Positions 24,457-32,556 of a DNA stretch of 64,000 nucleotides are shown one piece after another. The position numbers were made by a program, and so were the translations under genes. The notes under the pieces were generated by a model. It worked only from the letters and a program-made list of their open reading frames with translations, was not told where the DNA came from and made no database searches. How positions within the stretch are numbered: position 1 is the first letter of the stretch; each line of letters starts with the position of its first letter. Origin of the DNA: Fimenecus sp964557975 (lineage in GTDB: Bacteria > Bacillota > Clostridia > Oscillospirales > Acutalibacteraceae); NCBI GenBank assembly GCA_964557975.1, contig CAZLCG010000003.1:1-64000 (forward strand), given 5' to 3'.

Positions 24457-27400
24457 TTACGCCACGCCGTACCAGCCGATGCCTTCATATCTCCAGCCGT
24501 AGGAAACAAGGCGGTCGTTTTCTGTCTTGCTTGCCGTGTAGTTGTGGTTGTTCGCAAAAGCGTTCGGGTTATACTGTCTGTAAATCGGAACGCCCTGCGC
24601 GTCATCCGAATTCCAGCCGATACCCTCATAATTCCAGCCGAGCGAAACGAGCCTGTCTCTTTCGGTTACGCTTGCAGTGTAATGATGCTCGCCGCCGTTC
24701 TTGTTGTACAGTCTGTAAACGGGAGTTGCAGACTTCGAGGGCGCGTACCAGCCTATACCTTCATAATTCCAGCCGAGCGAAACAAGATTGTCTTTCTCGC
24801 CTACGTTCGACGTATAGAAATGCTCGCCCGAATTGGGATTGTAAAGGCGGTACATCGCGATCCTTTTAACAAGCGAATTAAGCGCGTCGGTTATCGCTTC
24901 GGTCTGCGCGTCGATTTCCTCCTGCGAAGCGCTGCTTACATCGACCGCCAAAGCGCTGTCGAGAGCCGCAAGGCTTTCAGCCGTATATTGGCTCCTGTCT
25001 ATCGCGTTCGCCTGTTTGACTGCCTTGTCATATTCAGCAAAATAAACAGTATCTTCGCAAATCACAAATGTTCCGAGCTTACTGACGCTGAAGCATATCT
25101 TTCCGTCGTTAAGACTGCATTCAACCGTTTCCCATGAGCCCGATTCGTTAAGCGCTGCAACCGTAGCTTTTTCAAGGTCACAATCGATTTGAACCTCGAC
25201 CATACCCGTCGGCTGTATTTCTTCGCCGTCGCTGTATAGGGTAATTTCATATTGCTCATAGCTGACCATAGTGCTTCCGTCGTCAAGCAATATTGACTGA
25301 GCATTGCCGTTAACAACCTTATGACTTTCCATTACCGCATTTGCGGGAGCTTTGCTCAGCGTGTCGAGAGTTACAAATTCATTTTTTAAAACAGTATTTG
25401 AGGAATATTTCACAGGAGTATAGCATCCGAATTTGACGCCGCCCGTCATTCTTTCCCTAATATCGTTTATATCATTTATGAAATCCTGAACCTCCTGAAC
25501 AAGGAAAATAGATTTTAACACCAGCCCTACCGGTCCCGCCGCTTTTTCAAACAAGCCTTCGGCAATCCCCGCACCCGATCCGAATACCGTTTTAAGCAGA
25601 CCGTCCAAATCCAAATCCATTTCCTCAAAAACATCCTCTAAATCCAGCAAAACTCCGGTTGTGAGTGTGTTTATGCTTGCTTCGGTCATGTTTTCGTATA
25701 ATTTTTTCGTATACTTTTCCTGTATTTTATCGCCTATTTTAATATATTCTTCACTTGCCAGCCATTTAGCGAAAACGGCGGCTTTGATCTCCCCTATACT
25801 GTCCTCGTTAAAGCTGTCCACGCCTTTTACAAAGCTTTTTATATCATCGCTTAAAGATAATCCCGTAAACAATAGATCGATCATATTATCAATAAGACAG
25901 CTCTTTGAAGAGGTTATGTCGGCGGTTATTTTAATCATACCGTCCTGCGGCACATAAAGATCCTTTATTTCCGTGCATTTTGAGGTTGCTTCGCTCCTGA
26001 ATGAAAACGTATCGCCCTCCACAGCGTCCTTAATAATCGTATAACCTGCCTCAAAGGTCTCGTATATGCCCTTTGTAAGAGACTCAAACTTTTGAATGTC
26101 TTTAACATTTATAAGCTTTCCGTCCGCATCGTATACCTCAACTACGCCGTTGCAATAATTTTCGTTATAAAGGTTCATCGAGAAGTTGTAGCCGCCCGAA
26201 ACCTCTTTATATTCAAAGTCCGCGATATATATGCCGTCGACATATCCGTTATATGTATCCGTTTCCCATGCACACTTATATGTTTTTACAGGGACATTGT
26301 CAGCTCGCAATCCCGCCTTTGAATCCTCCGCGACGCTTATCGGTATTTTTCTGACCTCTCCCGTTTCGGTATTATTTATCGTTACCGTTGCCGCTCCCGC
26401 CGAAACAGCCTCAAAAATAATGTATTTACATTTTTTCATTGCTTCGAACGTTTGCCGTAAAAGCGGAAGATCCGAAAAATCGTACATATCTTTATATTTC
26501 AGAACAGTCGAGTCCGATGAATATACCACAAGCCCCTCGGGCAAAAATTCCTCACCGTCTTGAAAATCCGAAACGCAAACGGCAACGGCGTCTCCGACAT
26601 AATACGAAAGGCTGCTGTTGTTTATTATAATTCTCATTCCGTCCGATTGTTCGGAAAACGAATTATAATGTATCTCAGCGTTTATCAGGCACTCGTTATT
26701 ACTGCCAATAGATATATTGTTCCATTGTGTTTCTGTTCCGGCATAATAAACATCCGTTAGCGAGGTGCAACCGAGGAAAGCCTCATCTCCTATACTCGTC
26801 ACGCTGTCGGGTATTGTTACGCTTTTAAGTGAGGAGCAATTGCCGAAAGCCCACGAGCCTATACTCGTCACGCTGTCGGGTATCGTTACGCTTTTAAGCG
26901 AGGTACAATTCTCAAAAGCACACCATCCTATACTCGTAACGCTATCGGGTATTGTTACGCTTGTAAGCGATGTGCAACCGGAGAAAGTTCGACTCCCTAT
27001 ACTCGTAACGCTGTCGGGGATAGTTACGCTTGCAAGCGAGGTGCAAGAAGCAAAAGCCCAATCTCCTATACTTGTAACGCTGTCAGGTATTGTTGCGCTT
27101 GTAAGTGATTTGCAATAATAGAAAGCCCAATCGGCAATTGTAAGTGTTCCCTCTTTAATTTCGCAGCTGCCCGATATATCTGTATAATTTGTTTCAATTA
27201 AATAATTACCAATGTACAGTACGCCGTTTTCCCAATTATCACTGTTGTTATAGTACGCGGTATTATCGAAAGCATAACTTCCTATGCTCATTACGTTGTC
27301 GGGTATTGTTATGCTTTCAAGAGAGGTGCAATACCAGAAAGCAAAACTTTCTATGTTCGTTACACTGTCAGGTATCGTTACGCTTGTAAGCGATGTGCAA

Positions 27401-28104
27401 TGAGAGAAAGCATATTCTCCTATACTTGTCACGCTGTCGGGTATTACATAAGATGTATCCGTTTTGCCCGCAGGATATTGTATAAGCTCTGTTTTATCCT
27501 CATTAAATAATACTCCGTTATCACTGCTATAATATTTATTATTAACATCAACATTTGTGCTTTTAAGCGAACTGCAATCACAGAAAGCGCTGTCTCCTAT
27601 CCTCGTTACGCTGTCGGGGATAGTTACGCTTTTAAGTGATTTGCAGCCATAGAAAGCCTCATCGGCGATTGTAAGTGTTCCCTCTTTAATTTCGTAACTG
27701 CCCGATATATTTGTCTTTGCTTCAATTAAATGATTGCCTATGTACAGTACGCCGTTTTCCCAATTATCCTCATTGTTATAGTAAGCGGTATCATAGAAAG
27801 CACCGATTCCTATACTCGTTACGCTGTTGGGTATCATTATGCTTTTAAGCGAGGTGCATCCGGAGAAAGCACCATATGCTATACTCGTAACGGTATATCC
27901 GTCTATCGCCGACGGGATAGTCAGTTCCGTTGCCGAGCCTGTGTAATCAGTGATTCCGCAGGTCTTATCGTCCTCCGACAAAACGGAATACTCATAATCT
28001 CCGCTTGTCGCGGCAAACGAAACAACGCCCGCCGTCGGCACGATTGACAGTACCATAATCACCGCCAAAAGAACCGACAAAATTTTTCTTGATGTTTTTT
28101 GCAT
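24457..28104 (-). CDS. BspA-like leucine-rich repeat surface protein with DUF5648 tail
   Basis: A 1215-residue secreted protein. Signal peptide (about 1-33). An N-terminal block of LRR_5/BspA-type repeats (about 40-450) with the recurring phrase SVTIPDSVTSIGxxAF; a middle part with Ig-like and helical stretches of unknown fold; and a C-terminal tail of about 130 residues with three copies of a YRLYNPNSGEHFYT...LGWNYEGIGW motif (DUF5648-type). The tail is nearly the same as that of the glucosaminidase at 38.6-40.5 kb and may be a cell-surface attachment module (inference). The ATG at 28104 has GGGAGG 8 nt upstream; the TTG at 28119 overlaps that site. It is convergent with the promoter at 24144. 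BspA-type LRRs are known for host or microbe binding. Confidence 0.85.
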   Translation of the reverse strand: MQKTSRKILSVLLAVIMVLSIVPTAGVVSFAATSGDYEYSVLSEDDKTCGITDYTGSATELTIPSAIDGYTVTSIAYGAFSGCTSLKSIMIPNSVTSIGIGAFYDTAYYNNEDNWENGVLYIGNHLIEAKTNISGSYEIKEGTLTIADEAFYGCKSLKSVTIPDSVTRIGDSAFCDCSSLKSTNVDVNNKYYSSDNGVLFNEDKTELIQYPAGKTDTSYVIPDSVTSIGEYAFSHCTSLTSVTIPDSVTNIESFAFWYCTSLESITIPDNVMSIGSYAFDNTAYYNNSDNWENGVLYIGNYLIETNYTDISGSCEIKEGTLTIADWAFYYCKSLTSATIPDSVTSIGDWAFASCTSLASVTIPDSVTSIGSRTFSGCTSLTSVTIPDSVTSIGWCAFENCTSLKSVTIPDSVTSIGSWAFGNCSSLKSVTIPDSVTSIGDEAFLGCTSLTDVYYAGTETQWNNISIGSNNECLINAEIHYNSFSEQSDGMRIIINNSSLSYYVGDAVAVCVSDFQDGEEFLPEGLVVYSSDSTVLKYKDMYDFSDLPLLRQTFEAMKKCKYIIFEAVSAGAATVTINNTETGEVRKIPISVAEDSKAGLRADNVPVKTYKCAWETDTYNGYVDGIYIADFEYKEVSGGYNFSMNLYNENYCNGVVEVYDADGKLINVKDIQKFESLTKGIYETFEAGYTIIKDAVEGDTFSFRSEATSKCTEIKDLYVPQDGMIKITADITSSKSCLIDNMIDLLFTGLSLSDDIKSFVKGVDSFNEDSIGEIKAAVFAKWLASEEYIKIGDKIQEKYTKKLYENMTEASINTLTTGVLLDLEDVFEEMDLDLDGLLKTVFGSGAGIAEGLFEKAAGPVGLVLKSIFLVQEVQDFINDINDIRERMTGGVKFGCYTPVKYSSNTVLKNEFVTLDTLSKAPANAVMESHKVVNGNAQSILLDDGSTMVSYEQYEITLYSDGEEIQPTGMVEVQIDCDLEKATVAALNESGSWETVECSLNDGKICFSVSKLGTFVICEDTVYFAEYDKAVKQANAIDRSQYTAESLAALDSALAVDVSSASQEEIDAQTEAITDALNSLVKRIAMYRLYNPNSGEHFYTSNVGEKDNLVSLGWNYEGIGWYAPSKSATPVYRLYNKNGGEHHYTASVTERDRLVSLGWNYEGIGWNSDDAQGVPIYRQYNPNAFANNHNYTASKTENDRLVSYGWRYEGIGWYGVA

Positions 28105-28164
28105 AAATTTTCCTCCCAACTGATTTTTATGTTATTCTACAGTTTGAAATTTAAAAAAACAATT

Positions 28165-28202
28165 GCTACCGTTGTTGTTTATTTTTTGACAAGTTCGGTA
28201 GC
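28165..28202 (-). other. Hairpin in the leader of the LRR gene
   Basis: On the minus strand GCTACCG (28196-28202) and CGGTAGC (28165-28171) flank 24 nt and are followed closely by a T-rich run (TTGTTTTTTT). It is about 60 nt before the start codon. It could be a leader attenuator or the end of another transcript; the loop is long, so support is weak. The rest of 28203-28470 shows no gene. Confidence 0.35.
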
Positions 28203-28472
28203 AGGGGTAAAAATGCCCGTAAACGTGGATTTCTTCGATAAAAATTGTTACATTTATTCACACAGCTTTTAAGTGTTATAAAGAAAAAAAACTGTCTTTT
28301 CCTCATATACAGCTTTTAAACACGCAACACATACCGAACCCGCAAAATTTTTATTTTTTTTGCATAAATATACCTTTTTTCATTGATTAACATATTTTAT
28401 GTTAGAAATAACAACATACTGATAAGACTATACCAAATTCGTAATATATTTTACATAGGAGATATAGATAAT

Positions 28473-28516
28473 AAAAAATTCCCTTATTTCGGCTCATAAG
28501 AGCAAAAACAAGGGAA
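28473..28516 (-). terminator. Rho-independent terminator of the adhE operon
   Basis: Minus strand: TTCCCTT (28510-28516) pairs with AAGGGAA (28479-28485), and an inner GCTC/GAGC helix strengthens the stem. TTTTTT follows. It is about 107 nt after the stop codon of the kinase gene. Confidence 0.7.
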
Positions 28517-28622
28517 ATAAATTATGTCATAGCGCAAAACATACGAAACGCCTTGAAAATACAGCGTTTCCCGAGAGATTGAAAGATTTGAAATGCCGAC
28601 GGGCGGGCGCATAGGTTATTTT

Positions 28623-29372
28623 TTATTCATAATCCACAACATCCACCCAGCGAAGCAGAAATTCTCTCTCGTCAGGGTTACCCTTAACCGTCTGCGAAGC
28701 GGCAACAATCGGAAGCCATTTTTGAACATACTGCTTCGCTGTATCGCTCTTTTTGCAGAACAGGTCAAGATATTTTTCAGCAAGCTCGTTATCGCCCCTG
28801 AGCATTAAAACAAGGTAGGTTCTTGCCGCGTCCGCGGAAGCGTTGCCCCTTGTGGCATGAGCCCAGTCAATAACGAAATAGTTGCCGTCCTTATCAATAA
28901 TAACGTTACTGGGTCTGAAATCGCCGTGGCAAACCTTATCGTGCTTCGGCATACCCTCAAGCCTTGTATGCAGATCATACCTTGTGGTAGCGTCAAAATC
29001 CGTCTGAGAAATCTTTCTGTTCATCTTATCCTTCAGCTTGTTAAGCATAGGCATCTTTTGGTTATGGATATTAAGCTGAATGTCAACGAAAAGGTCAAGA
29101 TACCCGTCGATTTTATCGGGATTTTCGTCCATAAGCTGCTGTAAGGTTTTGCCCTCGATAAACTCCGAAACAATAGCCCACTTGCCGTCGATTTTATTGA
29201 CCTCAAGCAGCTTAGGAACGGGAAGCCCCGTTTCCTCAATTCTCGCGTGATTAAGCGCTTCGTTGAGTATGTCGGACTTCTTATAAGCCTCGTCAAAGAC
29301 CTTAATTGCCTTATCGCCGTCTCTGTAAACGGTTTTTGAAGCTCTGACCGCTATAACTTTTTTAAGTTCCAT
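28623..29372 (-). CDS. APH-fold phosphotransferase (aminoglycoside/choline kinase-like)
   Basis: A 249-residue small-molecule kinase of the APH/choline kinase fold. It shows an N-terminal Lys/Glu pair region (DKAIKVF, SDILNEA), the Brenner motif CHGDFRPSNVI with catalytic Asp and Asn, and the metal-binding VIDWAHA. It lies 14 bp downstream of adhE with GGGAGG before its ATG, so it is co-transcribed with that fermentation gene. The substrate cannot be read from sequence; drug, sugar or amino-alcohol phosphorylation are all possible. The pairing with adhE makes a metabolic rather than a resistance role more likely (inference). Confidence 0.8.
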   Translation of the reverse strand: MELKKVIAVRASKTVYRDGDKAIKVFDEAYKKSDILNEALNHARIEETGLPVPKLLEVNKIDGKWAIVSEFIEGKTLQQLMDENPDKIDGYLDLFVDIQLNIHNQKMPMLNKLKDKMNRKISQTDFDATTRYDLHTRLEGMPKHDKVCHGDFRPSNVIIDKDGNYFVIDWAHATRGNASADAARTYLVLMLRGDNELAEKYLDLFCKKSDTAKQYVQKWLPIVAASQTVKGNPDEREFLLRWVDVVDYE

Positions 29373-29386
29373 TATTATATCCTCCC

Positions 29387-32002
29387 TTATTTACCGTAAT
29401 ATGCTTTAAGATACATGTCTTTAATTTCGCTCATAAGCGGATATCTCGGGTTAGCGCCCGTGCATTGGTCGTTGAACGCCTGCTCAACCATATCGTCAAG
29501 AGTTTCAAGGAAGTATTTTTCGTCAACACCGTAGTCCTTAATCGTCTTTTTAATTCCGATATGCTCTTTAAGCTCGTCAAGCTTTTTAATAAGGTTTTCA
29601 AGCTTTGCCTCGTTTGTTTCGCCCGATACGCCGAGAGCGTCCGCAACCTCGCAGTATCTTTCAAGCGTATGAGGATGGTCATACTGTGAGAATGTACCCA
29701 TTTTTGCCGGAACCTCGGCGGCATTGAAGCGAAGAACGTTATCAATCAACAGAGCGTTAGCAATTCCGTGGGGAAGATGATGGAAAGCGCCGAGCTTGTG
29801 AGCCATAGAATGGCATACGCCCAAAAAAGCATTTGCAAACGCCATACCTGCAAGAGTAGCGGCGTTAGCCATTTTCTCTCTTGCAACGGGGTCGTTGGGT
29901 CCGTTGTCATATGCTCTCGGGAGATACCGGAATATCATCTGAAGCGCACGGATCGCAAGACCGTCGGTGTAATCGGTAGCCATAATTGAAGCATACGCCT
30001 CAAGCGCGTGAGTAACAGCGTCAATACCGGAAGCGGAGGTTAAGCCCTTCGGAGCGTTCATCATCATATCAGCGTCGACGATTGCCATATTGGGCATAAG
30101 CTCATAATCCGCAAGAGGCCATTTTACGCCCGTATCGGCGTCTGTTATAATTGCGAACGGCGTCACCTCGGAGCCTGTTCCCGCAGAGGTCGGAACAGCA
30201 ATAAAATATGCTTTTTCGCCCATCTTGGGGAAGGTGTAAACTCTCTTGCGGATATCCATAAAGTCCATAGCCATATCCGAGAAGTCAACGTCGGGATGCT
30301 CGTAAAGAACCCACATAATCTTTGCCGCGTCCATCGCGGAACCGCCGCCGACAGCAATTATCGTATCGGGTGCGAAGGCCGCCATCTGCTCAGTACCCTT
30401 TCTCGCGCACTGAAGCGTCGGGTCGGGAGCGACCTCATAGAAGCAAGCGTGCCGAATACCCATTTCGTCGAGCTTATCCTCAATCGGTTTTGTGTAACCG
30501 TTATTGTAAAGGAACGAATCGGTAACTATAAAAGCCTTTTTCTTGCCCATAACGCTTTTAAGCTCGTCAAAAGCAACAGGCAGGCAGCCTTTTTTGAAAT
30601 AAACCTTTTCGGGCGTTCTGAACCAAAGCATATTCTCTCTCCTCTCGGCAACAGTTTTAATATTCAAAAGATGTTTGACGCCAACGTTTTCCGAAACGGA
30701 GTTACCTCCCCATGAGCCGCAGCCGAGAGTAAGCGACGGAGCAAGCTTAAAGTTGTAAAGGTCGCCTATACCGCCGTGCGACGACGGGGTGTTGATAAGA
30801 ATACGGCAGGTTTTCATTCTCTCACCGAACTCGTCAAGCTTATCCTTTTCGGTCACGGCATTGACATACAGCGATGAAGTATGACCGTAACCGCCGTCGG
30901 CAATAAGATGCTCAGCCTTTGAAAGCGCGTCCTCAAAATTCTTCGCCTTATACATGGCAAGAACGGGTGAAAGCTTTTCATGCGCAAACTCCTCGGACAA
31001 TTCAACGCTTTCAACTTCACCGATAAGAATTTTTGTATTTTCGGGAACTTTAACGCCCGAAAGCTCGGCAATCTTGAAAGCCGACTGACCTACGATTTTA
31101 GCGTTAAGCGCGCCGTTGATGATAATGGTCTTTCTGACCTTTTCAAGCTCTGCGTCTTTAAGGAAATAACAGCCCCTCGCCTCAAATTCCTTTTTAACTG
31201 CCTTATATACCTTATCAAGAACTATAACCGACTGCTCTGAGGCGCAAATCATACCGTTATCAAAGGTCTTTGAATGAATAATTGAGTTAACCGCCAAAGG
31301 TATATCCGCCGTGTCGTCAATAATCGCAGGGGTATTGCCCGCACCGACGCCGAGCGCGGGTTTACCCGAGGAATAGGCTGCTTTAACCATTCCCGGACCT
31401 CCCGTTGCAAGAATAATGTCGGCTTCCTTCATAATAAGGTTGGTAAGCTCAAGCGAGGGAACGTCAATCCAACCGATTATGCCCTCGGGAGCGCCTGCCT
31501 TAACAGCGGCTTCAAGAACTGTCTTTGCGGCGGCAATAGTCGAACTCTTTGCCCTCGGGTGCGGGCTTATAATAATACCGTTTCTTGTTTTAAGCGAAAT
31601 GAGAGTTTTGAATATTGCGGTGGAGGTCGGGTTAGTTGTGGGAATGACAGCCGCAACAATGCCTAAAGGCTCGGCAATCTTTTTTATGCCGAATGCCGAA
31701 TCCTGCTCTATCACACCGCAGGTTTTGGTGTTTTTGTATGCGTTGTAAATATATTCGGCGGCATAGTGGTTTTTAATAACCTTATCCTCAACTACGCCCA
31801 TACCCGTTTCGGCAACAGCCGTTTTGGCAAGCGGAATACGAGCCTTATTAGCCGCAACAGCGGCGGCTTTGAAGATTTCGTCGACCTTCTGCTGAGAATA
31901 GGTTGAAAAAATCCTTTGGGCGTCTCTTACTCTTGAAAGCAGCTTTTCAAGAGCTTCAACCGAATCAACAACTTCATAATCGTTTGAGTTTTCCATTGTC
32001 AT
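29387..32002 (-). CDS. adhE: Bifunctional acetaldehyde-CoA/alcohol dehydrogenase
   Basis: An 871-residue fusion, the normal length of AdhE. The N-terminal half is an acylating aldehyde dehydrogenase with the catalytic Cys in NGMICASEQS. The C-terminal half is an iron-dependent alcohol dehydrogenase with GGGSAMD, and a His-rich metal site in FLGVCHSMAHKLG and HHLPHG. It converts acetyl-CoA to ethanol with two NADH and regenerates NAD during fermentation. The enzyme forms spirosomes in other species. AAGGAG lies 4 nt before the ATG at 32002; a second ATG two codons on is also well spaced. A promoter and a Rex-like operator lie 120-170 bp upstream, consistent with NADH-responsive control. Confidence 0.95.
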   Translation of the reverse strand: MTMENSNDYEVVDSVEALEKLLSRVRDAQRIFSTYSQQKVDEIFKAAAVAANKARIPLAKTAVAETGMGVVEDKVIKNHYAAEYIYNAYKNTKTCGVIEQDSAFGIKKIAEPLGIVAAVIPTTNPTSTAIFKTLISLKTRNGIIISPHPRAKSSTIAAAKTVLEAAVKAGAPEGIIGWIDVPSLELTNLIMKEADIILATGGPGMVKAAYSSGKPALGVGAGNTPAIIDDTADIPLAVNSIIHSKTFDNGMICASEQSVIVLDKVYKAVKKEFEARGCYFLKDAELEKVRKTIIINGALNAKIVGQSAFKIAELSGVKVPENTKILIGEVESVELSEEFAHEKLSPVLAMYKAKNFEDALSKAEHLIADGGYGHTSSLYVNAVTEKDKLDEFGERMKTCRILINTPSSHGGIGDLYNFKLAPSLTLGCGSWGGNSVSENVGVKHLLNIKTVAERRENMLWFRTPEKVYFKKGCLPVAFDELKSVMGKKKAFIVTDSFLYNNGYTKPIEDKLDEMGIRHACFYEVAPDPTLQCARKGTEQMAAFAPDTIIAVGGGSAMDAAKIMWVLYEHPDVDFSDMAMDFMDIRKRVYTFPKMGEKAYFIAVPTSAGTGSEVTPFAIITDADTGVKWPLADYELMPNMAIVDADMMMNAPKGLTSASGIDAVTHALEAYASIMATDYTDGLAIRALQMIFRYLPRAYDNGPNDPVAREKMANAATLAGMAFANAFLGVCHSMAHKLGAFHHLPHGIANALLIDNVLRFNAAEVPAKMGTFSQYDHPHTLERYCEVADALGVSGETNEAKLENLIKKLDELKEHIGIKKTIKDYGVDEKYFLETLDDMVEQAFNDQCTGANPRYPLMSEIKDMYLKAYYGK

Positions 32003-32120
32003 ATATCTCCTTGTCTGATAATACGGTTTTACAAAAGCCGCGCTCGGATAACTTCGGCGCTTAACCGATAAAAAACATTTCAGCCCGTTTTTTATAGATT
32101 GTTAAACTTTTGTCATTGAT

Positions 32121-32149
32121 ATATTATTACTCCGCTTCCGAAAAGTCAA
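32121..32149 (-). promoter_or_regulatory. adhE promoter
   Basis: Minus strand: TTGACT (32144-32149), 17 bp, TAATAT (32121-32126). Transcription should start near 32114, giving a leader of about 110 nt. Confidence 0.6.
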
Positions 32150-32156
32150 CAGCAAA

Positions 32157-32174
32157 TTGTTAAAAAATTAACAT
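32157..32174. promoter_or_regulatory. Rex-type operator upstream of adhE
   Basis: TTGTTAA-AAAA-TTAACAT agrees with the Rex consensus TTGTTAANNNNTTAACAA at all defined positions but the last. It lies 8 bp upstream of the predicted -35. A TTGTTAA half-site is also at 32099. Rex is the NADH/NAD-sensing repressor of adhE-type genes in Firmicutes. Confidence 0.75.
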
Positions 32175-32343
32175 TCGTATATATATACAAAAAATCACTT
32201 CGGTTCATTCTGCTTTTATTAAAAAAAGCAACCTATAATTAGATGTTTTGTTCATATATACGATTAAGAAAAAGGGTTATTTTTATGAGATGAATATAAA
32301 AAATCCGAATAGGCGCAGACGCTTATTTTATCTTTTCGATGAT

Positions 32344-32383
32344 AAAAAGCCAAGCCGCGTCTGCTTAGCAAGCAAACGCGGCT
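32344..32383 (-). terminator. Terminator-like hairpin downstream of the tannase-like gene
   Basis: Minus strand: AGCCGCGT (32376-32383) pairs with ACGCGGCT (32353-32360) and is followed by TGGCTTTTTATC. It is about 170 nt after the stop. A weaker CTGTAAT/ATTACAG stem lies at 32511-32533. Otherwise 32175-32556 shows no gene. Confidence 0.55.
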
Positions 32384-32556
32384 AAAAGACCTTCGGTATT
32401 CGGCGCGCCAGAGCGATACAAATATGCCCTTGCGCCGTTTTTATTATGCACAGCCGATAAAAGCAGAACATAATTGCTAAAAATCAAACCGTAAGCGTTT
32501 CCGAACAGCTCTGTAATAAAAAATTCATTACAGGAATGTTTTGACGGCGGCTTTCA

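Noticed and set aside
24276..24629. 117-residue minus-strand ORF
   Set aside because: It overlaps the DUF5648 tail of the LRR gene in another frame and has low-complexity Arg/Thr composition.
28623..29372. Dedicated aminoglycoside resistance gene
   Set aside because: It has the APH fold but is co-transcribed with adhE, has the host's codon style and lacks any mobile context.
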